Shown piece by piece: positions 54,520 through 63,708 of a DNA stretch of 64,000 nucleotides. This stretch comes from Elusimicrobiota bacterium. Lineage in GTDB: Bacteria > Elusimicrobiota > Elusimicrobia > Elusimicrobiales > UBA9959. Each line of letters opens with the position of its first letter. The first letter of the stretch is position 1. The notes under the pieces are model-generated. The model did not search any database. It was given only the letters and a program-made list of their open reading frames with translations, and was not told the DNA's origin. A program made the position numbers and the translations under genes. The stretch covers positions 248,001-312,000 of the forward strand of contig JAPLKI010000010.1 in assembly GCA_026388155.1 (NCBI GenBank), written 5' to 3'.

Positions 54520-54704
54520 TTTCTTAAATAGCGCTGAAGAGCTGGAAGTTCTGAAGCGCTGAAATCGGAACTGGAGCGTTGTATGATTCCGGAGACTTCA
54601 GCGCTTTGTTGAAAACCAAAAAAACGCAACGGGCTTAAGGATTTCCTTGAAATCACTGTTCGCTATTTGCTGTTCGTTGCTCACTGCTCACTGTTCCACG
54701 GATA
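54520..54704. repeat. word array (GCTGAAGAGC, TTCGCTATTTGC words)
   Basis: GCGCTGAAGAGCTGGAAG words pair with GACTTCAGCGC; a second one-armed TATTTGCTGTTCGTTGCTCA array follows. The word GCTGAAGAGCTGAAG also occurs at 27258. Confidence 0.55.
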
Positions 54705-55457
54705 TTAATGGTGCGCGGGTTTTGCCTTGTGCGCGTCGGCCTTGGCGGGGTTAAGCTTTAAAAGATACTCTCTTGCTGTTTTAGCCTCGGCTGATTTTGG
54801 AAAATCCGTTTCTATGGATTGCAGGTAACTGATGGCCTCGCCTTTTTTATCTTCCGGCAGTTTCAATATGGAAAGCGCGTATTTAAGCCGGACTACCGGC
54901 ACGCGCTGTGATTTGGGATATTTCTCAAGAGTGGTGCCGTAGGACATGGCCGCCTCTTTCCAGTGTCCCTTGAGGTATAGCGATTCCCCCAGGTAATAAT
55001 AAGCGCCTTCCGCCATATCGCCCGCGGGGAAGCGGGAGAGATAATTCTTAAAGCCGCTGACGGAGGCGTCAAAGTTATTGTTGAGGAAAGCGGAGTACGC
55101 GTCGTTATATATTTTGGCGGGAAGCAGGGCGGTTTCCACCTCTTCCTGCTGTTTTTTTATGGTCTGCCCTATGGCGTTCACTCGCTTGTTCATGCCCGAG
55201 TCCACTTCATCAAGGCGCGAGGAAAGTTTTTCCATGCGCGAGGTGATGTCTTTCAGGCTTTCCGAGAACACATTCAGGCTTGTGGAGAGATTGTCCATCT
55301 TCACGGCCAGGTCCGCCTGATTTTTTTGCATGTTGTTAAGATTGGTGTTCAGGTCATCCATCTGGCTCTGCATCTGCAGCATGTCATGCTGGGTGGCCAC
55401 GCAGCCGGCGGCGGCTATCAGCGCCGGAAACAAAAGCAGGTGTTTTAGTTTTACCAT
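54705..55457 (-). CDS. cpoB: CpoB/YbgF-like Tol-Pal-associated protein
   Basis: 250 aa. Possible lipoprotein signal (LIAAAGCVATQ), an N-terminal trimeric coiled coil (about 30-110, heptads of MQSQMDDLNTNLNNMQK), then TPR-like repeats (AYYYLGESLYLKGHWKEAAM). In E. coli, CpoB coordinates peptidoglycan synthesis with outer-membrane constriction. It starts four bases after pal and is co-transcribed with it. Confidence 0.87.
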   Translation of the reverse strand: MVKLKHLLLFPALIAAAGCVATQHDMLQMQSQMDDLNTNLNNMQKNQADLAVKMDNLSTSLNVFSESLKDITSRMEKLSSRLDEVDSGMNKRVNAIGQTIKKQQEEVETALLPAKIYNDAYSAFLNNNFDASVSGFKNYLSRFPAGDMAEGAYYYLGESLYLKGHWKEAAMSYGTTLEKYPKSQRVPVVRLKYALSILKLPEDKKGEAISYLQSIETDFPKSAEAKTAREYLLKLNPAKADAHKAKPAHH

Positions 55458-55460
55458 GTT

Positions 55461-56003
55461 TTACTTTGCCTTTACTTTGGTCTCAGCGCGTCTGTTCTGC
55501 TGCCAGCAGGTTTCAGTTTCCTCGCTGCAAAGGGGTTTTTCCTTGCCGTAGGAAATGGTGCCGAGCGCGCTGTCGGAAACGCCAAGGCGGACGTAGTAGT
55601 CGCGCACCTCTTTGGCCCTTTTCTGGCCAAGCGCCAGATTGTATTCGATCGTTCCGCGCTGGTCGCAATGGCCTTCCACCATCACGGTCCAGTCTTTGTG
55701 GGTCTTCAGTATATCGGCGTTTTTCTGCAGGGCCTGTCTTGACGCCTCGGACAGCGTGTAGCTGTCCAGATCAAAATTGACGGTTACAATGTTTTCCTGT
55801 GAAACAAATTCCCCGCCGCGTATATTCGCCTCGTAGCCGGCGGTGTCGGTGCTTTCCTGTATCTCAAGAGTGGGGGCAGTAGTAGTGTCGGTAACCATGT
55901 CGGTTTTGGCGCCGGCGGCGTTTTTTACGTTTTTATTGACGCAAGAAGCAAGACTAAGCGCTAAAAGCGGCAAAGCGGCCAAAACTAAAAGTCTGATTTT
56001 CAT
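55461..56003 (-). CDS. pal: peptidoglycan-associated lipoprotein Pal
   Basis: About 180 aa from ATG 56003 with GGAGGAA upstream. Lipobox LASC (LALSLASCVNKN), then an OmpA-like domain: VNFDLDSYTLSEASRQAL, VMVEGHCDQRGTIEYNLALG and AKEVRDYYVRLG. It anchors the outer membrane to peptidoglycan through diaminopimelate. An earlier in-frame ATG adds six residues before the signal peptide. Confidence 0.95.
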   Translation of the reverse strand: MKIRLLVLAALPLLALSLASCVNKNVKNAAGAKTDMVTDTTTAPTLEIQESTDTAGYEANIRGGEFVSQENIVTVNFDLDSYTLSEASRQALQKNADILKTHKDWTVMVEGHCDQRGTIEYNLALGQKRAKEVRDYYVRLGVSDSALGTISYGKEKPLCSEETETCWQQNRRAETKVKAK

Positions 56004-56084
56004 CAATTCCTCCGTATACATTAAACTCGCGTATATAATCTATAAAAAAAACAGACAAAACACAAACGAATTAACAGGCAGATG

Positions 56085-56124
56085 CGCTTTAACTTGTAAC
56101 TTGTGACCTGCAACTTGCGGCTTG
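56085..56124. repeat. one-armed word array (AACTTGTGACCTGC)
   Basis: AACTTGTAACTTGTGACCTG words upstream of pal, like the sequence at 2145. Confidence 0.5.
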
Positions 56125-57090
56125 TTACGCCGTCCTCTCGGTCAGCGCGTTTATGTAATTTTTTAATTCTGCGGCACGGTCTTTTTCCGGCAGCAGCTCT
56201 ACCAGCGGAAAGATGGCGGCCCGCGCCCGTTCGCGCGCTTTTTCCCGGGCGGCTTTGGCAAAGCCTCTTTTTACCACTATGTCGGCCGCGCGCATCACGC
56301 TTATCAAATCTCTTGAGCCGGAGGCGGAAAAAGCGGCCATGAGCTTTTCAAGCTCCGGTCCGGAAACTTTATCTTTAAGCGCCAAAATAAGCGGCAGGGT
56401 GCGTTTACCGTCAAAAATATCTTTAAATCTGTCCTTGCCGGAGTTTGACGCTTCGCTTTCAAAATCAAGCGCGTCGTCCACCAGTTGAAAGCAGACGCCT
56501 GTTTCCTCCCCAAGACGGGCGCAGGGCTCGAACAGGGCCGGCTTTTTTGCAAGGCGGGACAGGGTGAGCGCGCACCAGCGGAACAAAGAGCCGGTTTTTA
56601 AAGCGATAATGCGATAAATTTCTTCCTCGCTCATGCCCAGGCCTTTTGAATTTTCCTCAAGCAGAGCGCCTTCGGTCATGCGGTGTACGGAGTTCACCAG
56701 CTCTTCGGCCGCGCCAGGCGCCGCCTGCGCCGCCCGGTCAAAGGCAATGGCTATCAGCAGGTCGCCGACAAGTATGGCCTTATTGACGCCCAAAGACGCG
56801 TTAAGCGTGGGAACGCCCCTTCTGGTGGAGGCTTTGTCTACGCAGTCGTCATGCAAAAGAGAGGCCGTGTGCGTAAGTTCGGCGGCAATGCCCACGCGCT
56901 CCGAGAGCGGGCGTTTGATGCCAAGGGCGTCCCCCATCAGGATTGAAAAGCGGGCCCTGGCGGCCTTGCCAAGAAAATTGAAAGGAATCCGGCTTATGTC
57001 AAAAACAGAAGGGTCGATGCCGCGCAAAAGCCCGCCGATCCCGTCATCTACCCGTTTCAGCGAGAGCGCAAGGCCGTCAGTTTTAAGCAT
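56125..57090 (-). CDS. polyprenyl diphosphate synthase (trans-isoprenyl)
   Basis: 321 aa. HTASLLHDDCVDKASTRRG is the first Asp-rich motif (DDxxD), and CFQLVDDALDFESE the second; GVNKAILVGDLLIAIAF and KTGSLFRWC support the family. It condenses isopentenyl diphosphate to C40-C50 chains, for quinones, or to GGPP. The chain length cannot be set from the sequence by eye. It stands apart from other isoprenoid genes. Confidence 0.88.
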   Translation of the reverse strand: MLKTDGLALSLKRVDDGIGGLLRGIDPSVFDISRIPFNFLGKAARARFSILMGDALGIKRPLSERVGIAAELTHTASLLHDDCVDKASTRRGVPTLNASLGVNKAILVGDLLIAIAFDRAAQAAPGAAEELVNSVHRMTEGALLEENSKGLGMSEEEIYRIIALKTGSLFRWCALTLSRLAKKPALFEPCARLGEETGVCFQLVDDALDFESEASNSGKDRFKDIFDGKRTLPLILALKDKVSGPELEKLMAAFSASGSRDLISVMRAADIVVKRGFAKAAREKARERARAAIFPLVELLPEKDRAAELKNYINALTERTA

Positions 57091-57251
57091 GAACGACTAT
57101 TTTAGCATTTTGCCGGCTGAGCGTTTGTTTTACGGGGAAGCCCCGCAGTGTCTGAAGTTATGCTTTTTGGGGAGTTTAAGATGAGATGTCTTTTATCTCC
57201 GATGGCGGTTTTTGTGCTGCGATCACAGGGCTGCTGATTTTTTCAGCCGCC

Positions 57252-57884
57252 CTATTTTATAAAATCCACTTCCGGCCAGTCGCTGGGAGTGCCGTCCACC
57301 GAAGTCAGGCGCGCGTCCTCTTTATTGACAGTGCTCATCTGCTGGAAGGATTCTTTCAGCTCGGAAAGTGAAACGTCGAATTTTTTGACTTTTAAAAGTA
57401 CCAGATAGAAAACCCCCGCCATAATAAACGACGCCGGCGCTATATATAACCACGAAGCCGAATTCAGCCGGAACAGGAAAACCGCGCACAGAAATTCCCA
57501 GAAAGCCAGCACAAAACTCGCTCCCAAAAACAGATAGGAAATGACGATGTTGTATTCGTCGTTTTTAGGCAGCGAGATAACAAGCATTATCAGGGCTATG
57601 TCTATTAAAAGCAGGTACACGGAGCGTAATACCCAGTTTTTCCATCTTTGTTTTGAAACCACCACTATCCCGTAAAACGGGTCGTCAATTATTTCAGCAT
57701 CTTCATACTCTTCGGTTACGGTAGGCTGCGGTATGGCGGGTGTGGCCTGGTTATCTTCGGGGGAATAGTCAAAGCTCTGAGCGTTCTTGTCGGTGTAGTT
57801 AATAGCCGAAACCGGAGCGGCCAAAAGGAAGGCCAGGCCAAGGCCGGCGGCCAGTATTAGCGGGTAATATATTTTTGCTCTCAT
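57252..57884 (-). CDS. unrecognised membrane protein with four helices
   Basis: 210 aa. A signal peptide or first helix (YPLILAAGLGLAFLLAAPVSA), an acidic periplasmic stretch (EEYEDAEIIDDPFYGI), then three or four helices (SVYLLLIDIALIMLVISLP, YLFLGASFVLAFWEFLCAVF, FIMAGVFYLVLLKV) and a Lys/Glu cytoplasmic tail. I recognise no family. It lies between the small membrane protein gene and the polyprenyl synthase gene on the same strand. Confidence 0.7.
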   Translation of the reverse strand: MRAKIYYPLILAAGLGLAFLLAAPVSAINYTDKNAQSFDYSPEDNQATPAIPQPTVTEEYEDAEIIDDPFYGIVVVSKQRWKNWVLRSVYLLLIDIALIMLVISLPKNDEYNIVISYLFLGASFVLAFWEFLCAVFLFRLNSASWLYIAPASFIMAGVFYLVLLKVKKFDVSLSELKESFQQMSTVNKEDARLTSVDGTPSDWPEVDFIK

Positions 57885-57889
57885 TTAAT

Positions 57890-57975
57890 GTCCTTGGATC
57901 AAGGCAGGGGGTGTGGAAATAATGAACTCCTTCCCTAATCCCCTATCCGCTTTCCCCTAAACCCTGCTCTTAATT
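57890..57975. repeat. word-array element with CTCCTTCCC loop motif
   Basis: AAGGCAGGGGGTG, then ATGAACTCCTTCCCTAATCC, then CTATCCGCTTTCCCC words. The loop motif is the same as at 44350 and 45730. It lies between two small membrane-protein genes. Confidence 0.6.
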
Positions 57976-58269
57976 CTAATTCCCATCTTCTTCTCCGAGT
58001 TTCGGTATCACATGCCTGGTGTCGGAATCGATTTTATAATAACTGGTATTGCCTATCTTCAGCTTTTGCGCGGAAAATTGTACTTCTTTCAGCCTTTTCA
58101 TTGTTTCTTTCGGCGCGCTGGCCTTTACTCTTATCTCTCTTTTTACCTGGGTGCGGTCGGAAAAATGCCAATACGCGGATACAAAACTGCCTATCACGCA
58201 GGTGATTATAACTCCGCTGAGCAGGTATTGCTCCCGGTCTTTGCGTATCCAGAACCTTCGTGTGTTCAT
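57976..58269 (-). CDS. small single-helix membrane protein, unrecognised
   Basis: 97 aa. One helix (YLLSGVIITCVIGSFVSAYW) between a basic N-terminus (NTRRFWIRKDRE) and a periplasmic domain of about 55 residues with Lys/Val pattern (VKREIRVKASAPKETMKRL). It starts about 48 bases after valS ends. No family recognised. Confidence 0.65.
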   Translation of the reverse strand: MNTRRFWIRKDREQYLLSGVIITCVIGSFVSAYWHFSDRTQVKREIRVKASAPKETMKRLKEVQFSAQKLKIGNTSYYKIDSDTRHVIPKLGEEDGN

Positions 58270-58317
58270 AAAGCCGCCTTATCAGCTGTCCAGCCGCCCG
58301 GCGGAAATTCCTGAAAT

Positions 58318-61071
58318 TTAATCACTGATTTCCTCCAGGATGGCCGTAAGCCTTGAAATTTTTCCGGCGGTGTCCGAGGATCTGGCTTTTATTTTTTCAA
58401 CTTCGGCGGCCGGGGCGTGTGCCGCGAATAACGGGTCGTTCAGGCGCACAAGGCATTGCGCGTTTTCTAGGCGGATGCGCTCCAGTTCTTTGGCCAGCCG
58501 GCCTTTTTCTTTTTCCAGATCCACCGCCCCGTCTATAGGCATGTATATATTAAAAGGCCCTGAAATGGCGCTTACCGATCTTGGCGGTTTGGCAAGACCC
58601 TCTCCCAGAGTGAAGTCTTCCACCTTGGCCAGCAGTTTAACATAGCCGGCGCCGGCCTTAAGACGTTCAAGCGCGGCCGCGTCGGAAGAGGCCGCCAGGA
58701 TCTTTATTGTTTTGCCCGGCGGTATTTCAAACTGAGCGCGGGCCGTGCGTATCTGGGTAGTCACGTCCATAAGCTCTTTCATAAGCGCCGAAGCGCCGGT
58801 GGCGGTTTTAGGGGTCTCCGGCCAGCTTTCCTGCAACAAATAGCCCGCGTTGTCCTGTTTGCCCTTGCCGTTTTCTATTCCTTCTGACTTCTGGCTTCTG
58901 ACTTCTGATGTTTTAAGATACGGTTTCAGGCTTGAATAAAGCTCCTCTGTTATAAAAGGCATGAAAGGATGCAGAGCTTTCAAGGCGCCCGTAAAAAGCT
59001 CAAGCATGAACCCAAGCACTTTTTCCTTATCCGGCCCGGCAAGGCGGGGTTTTGCCAGTTCCAGGTACCAGTCGCACAGGTCGTCCCATACGAAGGAGTA
59101 AAGCGCGTCCTGGGCCTTGGGAAGGTCGTATTCAGCCATGGCCGCCTTTGAGCGTTCAAGCGCTTCGGCGTAGCGTTCCATTATCCAGCGGTCGGCAAGT
59201 TCGTCCGGGCGCGCGGAGCTTGCCGGTGCTGGCGTTTCAGGCAGGTACATCTGTATGAAGCGCGCCGCGTTGTAAAGCTTGTTCACGAAATTACGGCCGC
59301 CTATTATGGCGTCGTCGGAGAAGGGGATATCCTTTCCTCCCAGAGTCTGCGCCATAAGAGAGAAACGTATGGCGTCGGTGCCGTATTTTTCTATCATAAC
59401 CAGCGGATCTATAACATTGCCTAGAGACTTAGACATCTTTTTGCCGTGCTTGTCCCGCACGATGCCGTGCAGATACACCTGGCTGAACGGCGGACGCCCC
59501 ATATGTTCAATGCCGCTCATTACCATGCGGGCCACCCACAGGTAAAGTATTTCGTATCCGGTGACCAGCACTGAGGCGGGATAATAGTATGCCAGCTCTT
59601 TTGTCTTTTCCGGCCAGCCGAAAATGGAAAAAGGCCACAGTGCCGCAGAGAACCAGGTGTCCAGCACATCCGGATCCTGCAGCAGGTCCGTTCCACCGCA
59701 ATCAGGGCAGGCGGCGGGTTTCTCGAAGGAAATTACAGGTTTGGCTCCCTGGCTGAAAGAGACCCGCGAAAGGTCCCCGCTCTCCGAGAATTTAAGGCCC
59801 GGCCCCGAGCATTTGCGGCAGTACCAGGCGGGAATGCGGTGACCCCACCAGATCTGGCGGGAAATGCACCAGTCCTGTATGTTGCCCAGCCACTCCGTAA
59901 AAGGCTTTTTCCAGGAAGGGGGATAGAATTTGACGTCCCCGTTATCGGCGGCGGCTATTGCGGGTGCCGCCAGGCCTTTCATTGTTACGAACCATTGCTC
60001 GGAAACCAGCGGTTCTATGTGCTGATTGCAGCGGGAACATTTGCTTACTGAATGTTTATAATGTTCCTCTTTTTCAAGCAGGCCGGCTGCGGCCAGGTCT
60101 TCAACTATCAGCTTGCGGGCCGCCTGTACGCTCAAGTTCGAGTATTTGGCCGGACAATTAGTCATGTGGCCTTCATAGGAAATTACGCGTATAACTTCCA
60201 GACTGTGGCGCTGGCCGATCTCAAAATCAAGCGGGTCGTGGGCGGGGGTCACTTTAACCGCGCCCGTGCCGAAGCCTTTTTCCACTCCCTCGTCGGTCAC
60301 CAACGGTATAAGGCGGTCAGTCAGCGGCAGCCGCAGCTTTTTGCCGGCCATACCTTTATATCTTTCATCTTCCGGATGCACGGCAACCGCGGTGTCGCCT
60401 AGCATGGTTTCAGGCCGGGTGGTGGCCACGGTAACAAAGCCGGAGCTGTCTTCAAAAGCGTAGCGTATGTGCCATAACTTTGATTTTTCGTCCTCGTGTT
60501 CAACTTCAATGTCCGAGAGTGCGGTTCCGCAGCGCGTGCACCAGTTTATCATGCGCTCGCCGCGGTAAATAAGTCCTTTCTTCCAAAGCGACCGGAAAGT
60601 TTCGTACACGGAAGCGGCCCGTTTCTCGTCCATGGTGAAGCGCACATTGCCGGGGTTGAGATCGAGGGCGCAGCCCAGCTTGCGAAGCTGGCTTAATATG
60701 AGGGTACCGCATTCTCCGTACCAGGCCCAGGTGCGCTTTAAAAATTCTTCGCGGCCCAGATCGTGGCGGCTTTTCCCCTCGGCTTTAAGCATTTTTTCCA
60801 TTACGTTCTGGGTGGCAATGCCGCCGTGGTCGGTGCCAGGCACCCAGCAGGCTTCCCGGCCGAGCATCCGCTGATAGCGCACCAGCACATCCTGCAGAGT
60901 GTAGGTAAGGGCGTGTCCCATGTGCAGGGCGCCGGTTATGTTCGGAGGGGGGATCACCACAACGAAAGGCTTGCGGTCAGGACTCGGGCTTGAAATAAAA
61001 AGCCTGTCTTTTTGCCAGGCGTCGGCCCACTTGGCTTCTACCGGCTTGGGATCATAAGTCTTGCTTAACAT
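58318..61071 (-). CDS. valS: valyl-tRNA synthetase with a word-array insertion
   Basis: 917 aa. PPPNITGALHMGHALTYTLQ is the HIGH motif, DKHGKKMSKSLGNVIDPL the KMSKS motif, with an editing domain between (ATTRPETMLGDTAVAVHP) and a C-terminal arm of coiled coil (LEKEKGRLAKELERIRLENA). It charges tRNA-Val. At residues about 718-733 the sequence SEVRSQKSEG is encoded by a word array (58880-58910), an extra loop compared with usual ValS. Confidence 0.96.
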   Translation of the reverse strand: MLSKTYDPKPVEAKWADAWQKDRLFISSPSPDRKPFVVVIPPPNITGALHMGHALTYTLQDVLVRYQRMLGREACWVPGTDHGGIATQNVMEKMLKAEGKSRHDLGREEFLKRTWAWYGECGTLILSQLRKLGCALDLNPGNVRFTMDEKRAASVYETFRSLWKKGLIYRGERMINWCTRCGTALSDIEVEHEDEKSKLWHIRYAFEDSSGFVTVATTRPETMLGDTAVAVHPEDERYKGMAGKKLRLPLTDRLIPLVTDEGVEKGFGTGAVKVTPAHDPLDFEIGQRHSLEVIRVISYEGHMTNCPAKYSNLSVQAARKLIVEDLAAAGLLEKEEHYKHSVSKCSRCNQHIEPLVSEQWFVTMKGLAAPAIAAADNGDVKFYPPSWKKPFTEWLGNIQDWCISRQIWWGHRIPAWYCRKCSGPGLKFSESGDLSRVSFSQGAKPVISFEKPAACPDCGGTDLLQDPDVLDTWFSAALWPFSIFGWPEKTKELAYYYPASVLVTGYEILYLWVARMVMSGIEHMGRPPFSQVYLHGIVRDKHGKKMSKSLGNVIDPLVMIEKYGTDAIRFSLMAQTLGGKDIPFSDDAIIGGRNFVNKLYNAARFIQMYLPETPAPASSARPDELADRWIMERYAEALERSKAAMAEYDLPKAQDALYSFVWDDLCDWYLELAKPRLAGPDKEKVLGFMLELFTGALKALHPFMPFITEELYSSLKPYLKTSEVRSQKSEGIENGKGKQDNAGYLLQESWPETPKTATGASALMKELMDVTTQIRTARAQFEIPPGKTIKILAASSDAAALERLKAGAGYVKLLAKVEDFTLGEGLAKPPRSVSAISGPFNIYMPIDGAVDLEKEKGRLAKELERIRLENAQCLVRLNDPLFAAHAPAAEVEKIKARSSDTAGKISRLTAILEEISD
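58880..58910. repeat. word array inside valS
   Basis: On the plus strand CTTCTGACTTCTGGCTTCTG words run in frame through the gene. It is like the arrays between genes, but inside a coding region. Confidence 0.55.
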
Positions 61072-61076
61072 GGTGT

Positions 61077-61204
61077 CCTTCTACTGAGTTGCGTCTAAGA
61101 GTCTTGGGGTCTTAGGGTCTTGGAGTCGAAGAGTCTTAGAGTCAAACCTCGACTCTCAGACGCTCAGACACTTAGACTCTCAGACTCCCAGACGGCTGTT
61201 CCCC
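61077..61204. repeat. word-array hairpin (GTCTTAGA / TCTAAGAC words)
   Basis: Left arm TCTAAGAGTCTTGGGGTCTT words and right arm CGACTCTCAGACGCTCAGAC words are mutually complementary. It lies between valS and hemW. Confidence 0.75.
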
Positions 61205-62296
61205 TTATACAAACTCTCTGAAAACGGCGTTTGAAAGGTACAGCTTACCGCTTTTTATCTTTATCACCCGGCCTTTTTTCTCTATCAGGCCAAGGCGCAG
61301 CAGGCGGTCTATCTCACTGCTGAATTCTATAATTATATCATCTTCGAGTTCAATTCCCGCTGTTTTGCGAAGCCCCAGCATTATGCGCTCCGCCTTTTTG
61401 GCGCGGCCGGCAAGGGTTTCGCTGTATTCGGCCCGGGAGCGTCCATCCGCCAGCGCGGAACTTATGTAGATTTCCAGGTCCGCGGTATTTGTCCGGCGTT
61501 CCCCGGCCAGATAGGAGGCTGCGGCGGCGCCCAGCCCCAGGTAGCTTCCCTGTTCCCAATAATTCAGGTTATGCAGGGACTGGCGGCCTTCGCGCGCGAA
61601 ATTTGAAATTTCATAACGCTTCAGACCCGCTTTCTCAAGCGTTTTCGCGGCCGTTTCATACATATCCGCGGCCGCATCGGGGGTTTCTTTCACTCCTTCG
61701 CGGTGGAAGGGCGTGCCCTCGTGTACTTCAAGCGCATAGAGCGAAATATGTTCCGGCTCCATTGCCAGCAGCCAGGCCAGCGACTCCATAAAATCCGTAA
61801 CGCTCTGGTCCGGCAGGCCGCACATAAGGTCGGCATTTATATTGTCAAAGCCCGCCACGCGCAGCGTTTTGTACGCCCGTGTGAAATCTTCCGCCATAGC
61901 CACGCGCTTCAGGCGGCCCAACAGGCGGTTTTGGGAGGCCTGCAGGCCGAGACTGATGCGGTTTATCCCCGCGGTTTTAAGCAAGGCGGCTTTTTCCGCG
62001 TTAAGGCTTTCAGGGTTGGCCTCAAAAGTGGCTTCCCGCAATTTTGATACCGGCCCGGTAAGGACCGATGTGAGAATAAAGAGTTTTTCCAGCTGAGGAG
62101 GGGAGAGCAGGCTGGGTGTGCCGCCGCCGATGTAGAGCGTATCGAACCTGTAGGCCGGACCTGTGAGCGCGCAGGCTTCTTTTGCCAGCGCTTCCAGATA
62201 TGCGTCAATCCGGTTTTCTTTGCCGGCGTAAGAGATAAAATCGCAATAGCCGCATTTTTTCCGGCAGAAAGGGATGTGAATGTATAATCCGGGCAT
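61205..62296 (-). CDS. hemW: HemW-like radical SAM protein
   Basis: 363 aa. YIHIPFCRKKCGYCDFISYA gives the CxxxCxxC cluster motif of radical SAM enzymes, without the extra Cys of HemN. YIGGGTPSLLSPPQLEKLF and RISLGLQASQNRLLGRLKR are family features; a C-terminal HemN-C-like region follows. HemW is a heme chaperone for respiratory enzymes. It is often misannotated as coproporphyrinogen oxidase. Confidence 0.93.
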   Translation of the reverse strand: MPGLYIHIPFCRKKCGYCDFISYAGKENRIDAYLEALAKEACALTGPAYRFDTLYIGGGTPSLLSPPQLEKLFILTSVLTGPVSKLREATFEANPESLNAEKAALLKTAGINRISLGLQASQNRLLGRLKRVAMAEDFTRAYKTLRVAGFDNINADLMCGLPDQSVTDFMESLAWLLAMEPEHISLYALEVHEGTPFHREGVKETPDAAADMYETAAKTLEKAGLKRYEISNFAREGRQSLHNLNYWEQGSYLGLGAAAASYLAGERRTNTADLEIYISSALADGRSRAEYSETLAGRAKKAERIMLGLRKTAGIELEDDIIIEFSSEIDRLLRLGLIEKKGRVIKIKSGKLYLSNAVFREFV

Positions 62297-62403
62297 AGTT
62301 AAGGGAATAAAAAAAGTAACCGGTAACCAGTAATCAGTAACCGGTAAACATGTTACCGAATTTCCGAGTACTGATTACCGGTCACCGATAACCGGCTCAT
62401 GCT
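62297..62403. repeat. word-array hairpin (GTAACCGGTAACC words)
   Basis: AGTAACCGGTAACCAGTAAT, a loop with AACATGTTACCG, and right arm ACTGATTACCGGTCACCGAT. The words differ wholly from those of other loci, but the design is the same. Confidence 0.75.
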
Positions 62404-63165
62404 TTACGCTTGCGGCGGTTTATTCTTGTTTACAAACATCTCTATAAGGTCTATCGGCATGGGGAAAATGATAGTTGAGGTCTTTTCCGTGGATATCTCG
62501 GTCAGCGTCTGCAAATAGCGCAGCTGTATGGCCGCGGGCGAAGTGCTCATGATCTTTGCGGCATCGGCCAGTTTCTGGGAGGCCTGGAATTCTCCTTCCG
62601 CGTGAATTATTTTGGCGCGGCGTTCGCGTTCGGCCTCGGCCTGACGGGCTATGGCGCGCTGCATATCCTGCGGCAGGTCCACATTCTTTACCTCAACGCT
62701 GGAAATTTTTATGCCCCAGGGCTCGGTGTGGAGGTCCAGTATCTGCTGGAGATTCTGATTTATTTTGTCGCGCTGGGCTAACAGGTCGTCAAGTTCCTGC
62801 TGGCCCAAAACACTGCGCAGCGTGGTCTGCGCCAGCTGGCTTGTGGCATACGTGAAGTTGTCGACATTCAGGATGGCGGACTGCGGGTTGACCACCCTGA
62901 AATATATTACTGCGTTAACCTTTACAGAGATATTGTCGCGGGTTATCACATCCTGCGGGGGGACGTCCATAACCATCACGCGGGTGCTTATGCGGAACAT
63001 CTGCTGTATACCGGGGATAAGGATTATCAGACCCGGCCCTTTCACGCCCGTAAAACGTCCAAGTGTAAGTACTACGCCCCTTTCATACTCGTTGAGTATC
63101 TTGATGCTTGTAAACAGCAACACCACGACTATTATGATAACCGGCATTAAGCCTGCGTTGAACAT
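62404..63165 (-). CDS. SPFH/band 7 (slipin/stomatin-like) membrane protein
   Basis: 253 aa. One N-terminal helix ([15 protein letters not shown]), then the band 7 domain: [39 protein letters not shown]-like core ([14 protein letters not shown]) and the coiled C-terminus [20 protein letters not shown]. Slipins form oligomeric scaffolds at membranes. No NfeD partner lies beside it in the window. Confidence 0.93.
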   Translation of the reverse strand: MFNAGLMPVIIIVVVLLFTSIKILNEYERGVVLTLGRFTGVKGPGLIILIPGIQQMFRISTRVMVMDVPPQDVITRDNISVKVNAVIYFRVVNPQSAILNVDNFTYATSQLAQTTLRSVLGQQELDDLLAQRDKINQNLQQILDLHTEPWGIKISSVEVKNVDLPQDMQRAIARQAEAERERRAKIIHAEGEFQASQKLADAAKIMSTSPAAIQLRYLQTLTEISTEKTSTIIFPMPIDLIEMFVNKNKPPQA

Positions 63166-63272
63166 ATTATACCTCCCTGAAAGTTCCGAATCTGCCGCGC
63201 CGTAATACGCTTGGGCGGTTTCCTAGAGTCTACCAAAGAAAGCAACGGATAACAACAGAAAGCGGCTCCGCC

Positions 63273-63647
63273 CTACTTTCCCAGTATCCGCCTCTCCAGC
63301 GTCTTTACACGGGCAACCAGCACTTCGTTGGAGAAAGGCTTGGTAAGGTAATCGTCGGCTCCGCGCTCATAACCCTGCACCTGGTCCTCGGTAAGAGCCC
63401 GTATGGTGAGCAGCAGCACCGGCATATTTTTAAAACGTTCATCAGCGCGTATGTGCCCCAGCAGCTGAATGCCGTCCATCTCCGGCATGTTTACATCAAG
63501 CACGGCTATGTCCGCCCCTTGGGCCTGCAAATGCTCCCAGGCAAGAAGGCCGTTCTCATGCGGAGACGGTTCATAGCCGGCATCGGTTAAAACTTCCGTC
63601 ACCAGAGATCTGAAAGTGTTGTCATCATCCGCCACCAGTATTTTCAT
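63273..63647 (-). CDS. single-domain response regulator
   Basis: 124 aa. ILVADDDNTFRSLV acidic pocket, AVLDVNMPEMDGIQLL with Asp51, LLLTIRALTED Thr, and YLTKPFSNEVLVARV with Lys. No output domain. It is separate from the regulator at 31891, and no kinase is adjacent. Confidence 0.93.
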   Translation of the reverse strand: MKILVADDDNTFRSLVTEVLTDAGYEPSPHENGLLAWEHLQAQGADIAVLDVNMPEMDGIQLLGHIRADERFKNMPVLLLTIRALTEDQVQGYERGADDYLTKPFSNEVLVARVKTLERRILGK

Positions 63648-63708
63648 AAATCAGTCTTTTTCAGAAGTTCGAGAGTCAGCGAATCCTGCTTCCGGCTTTC
63701 GCCCGCCT

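Noticed and set aside
31784-62403. CRISPR array
   Set aside because: The word arrays are short tandem words with no spacers and no uniform repeat length, and there are no cas genes in the window.
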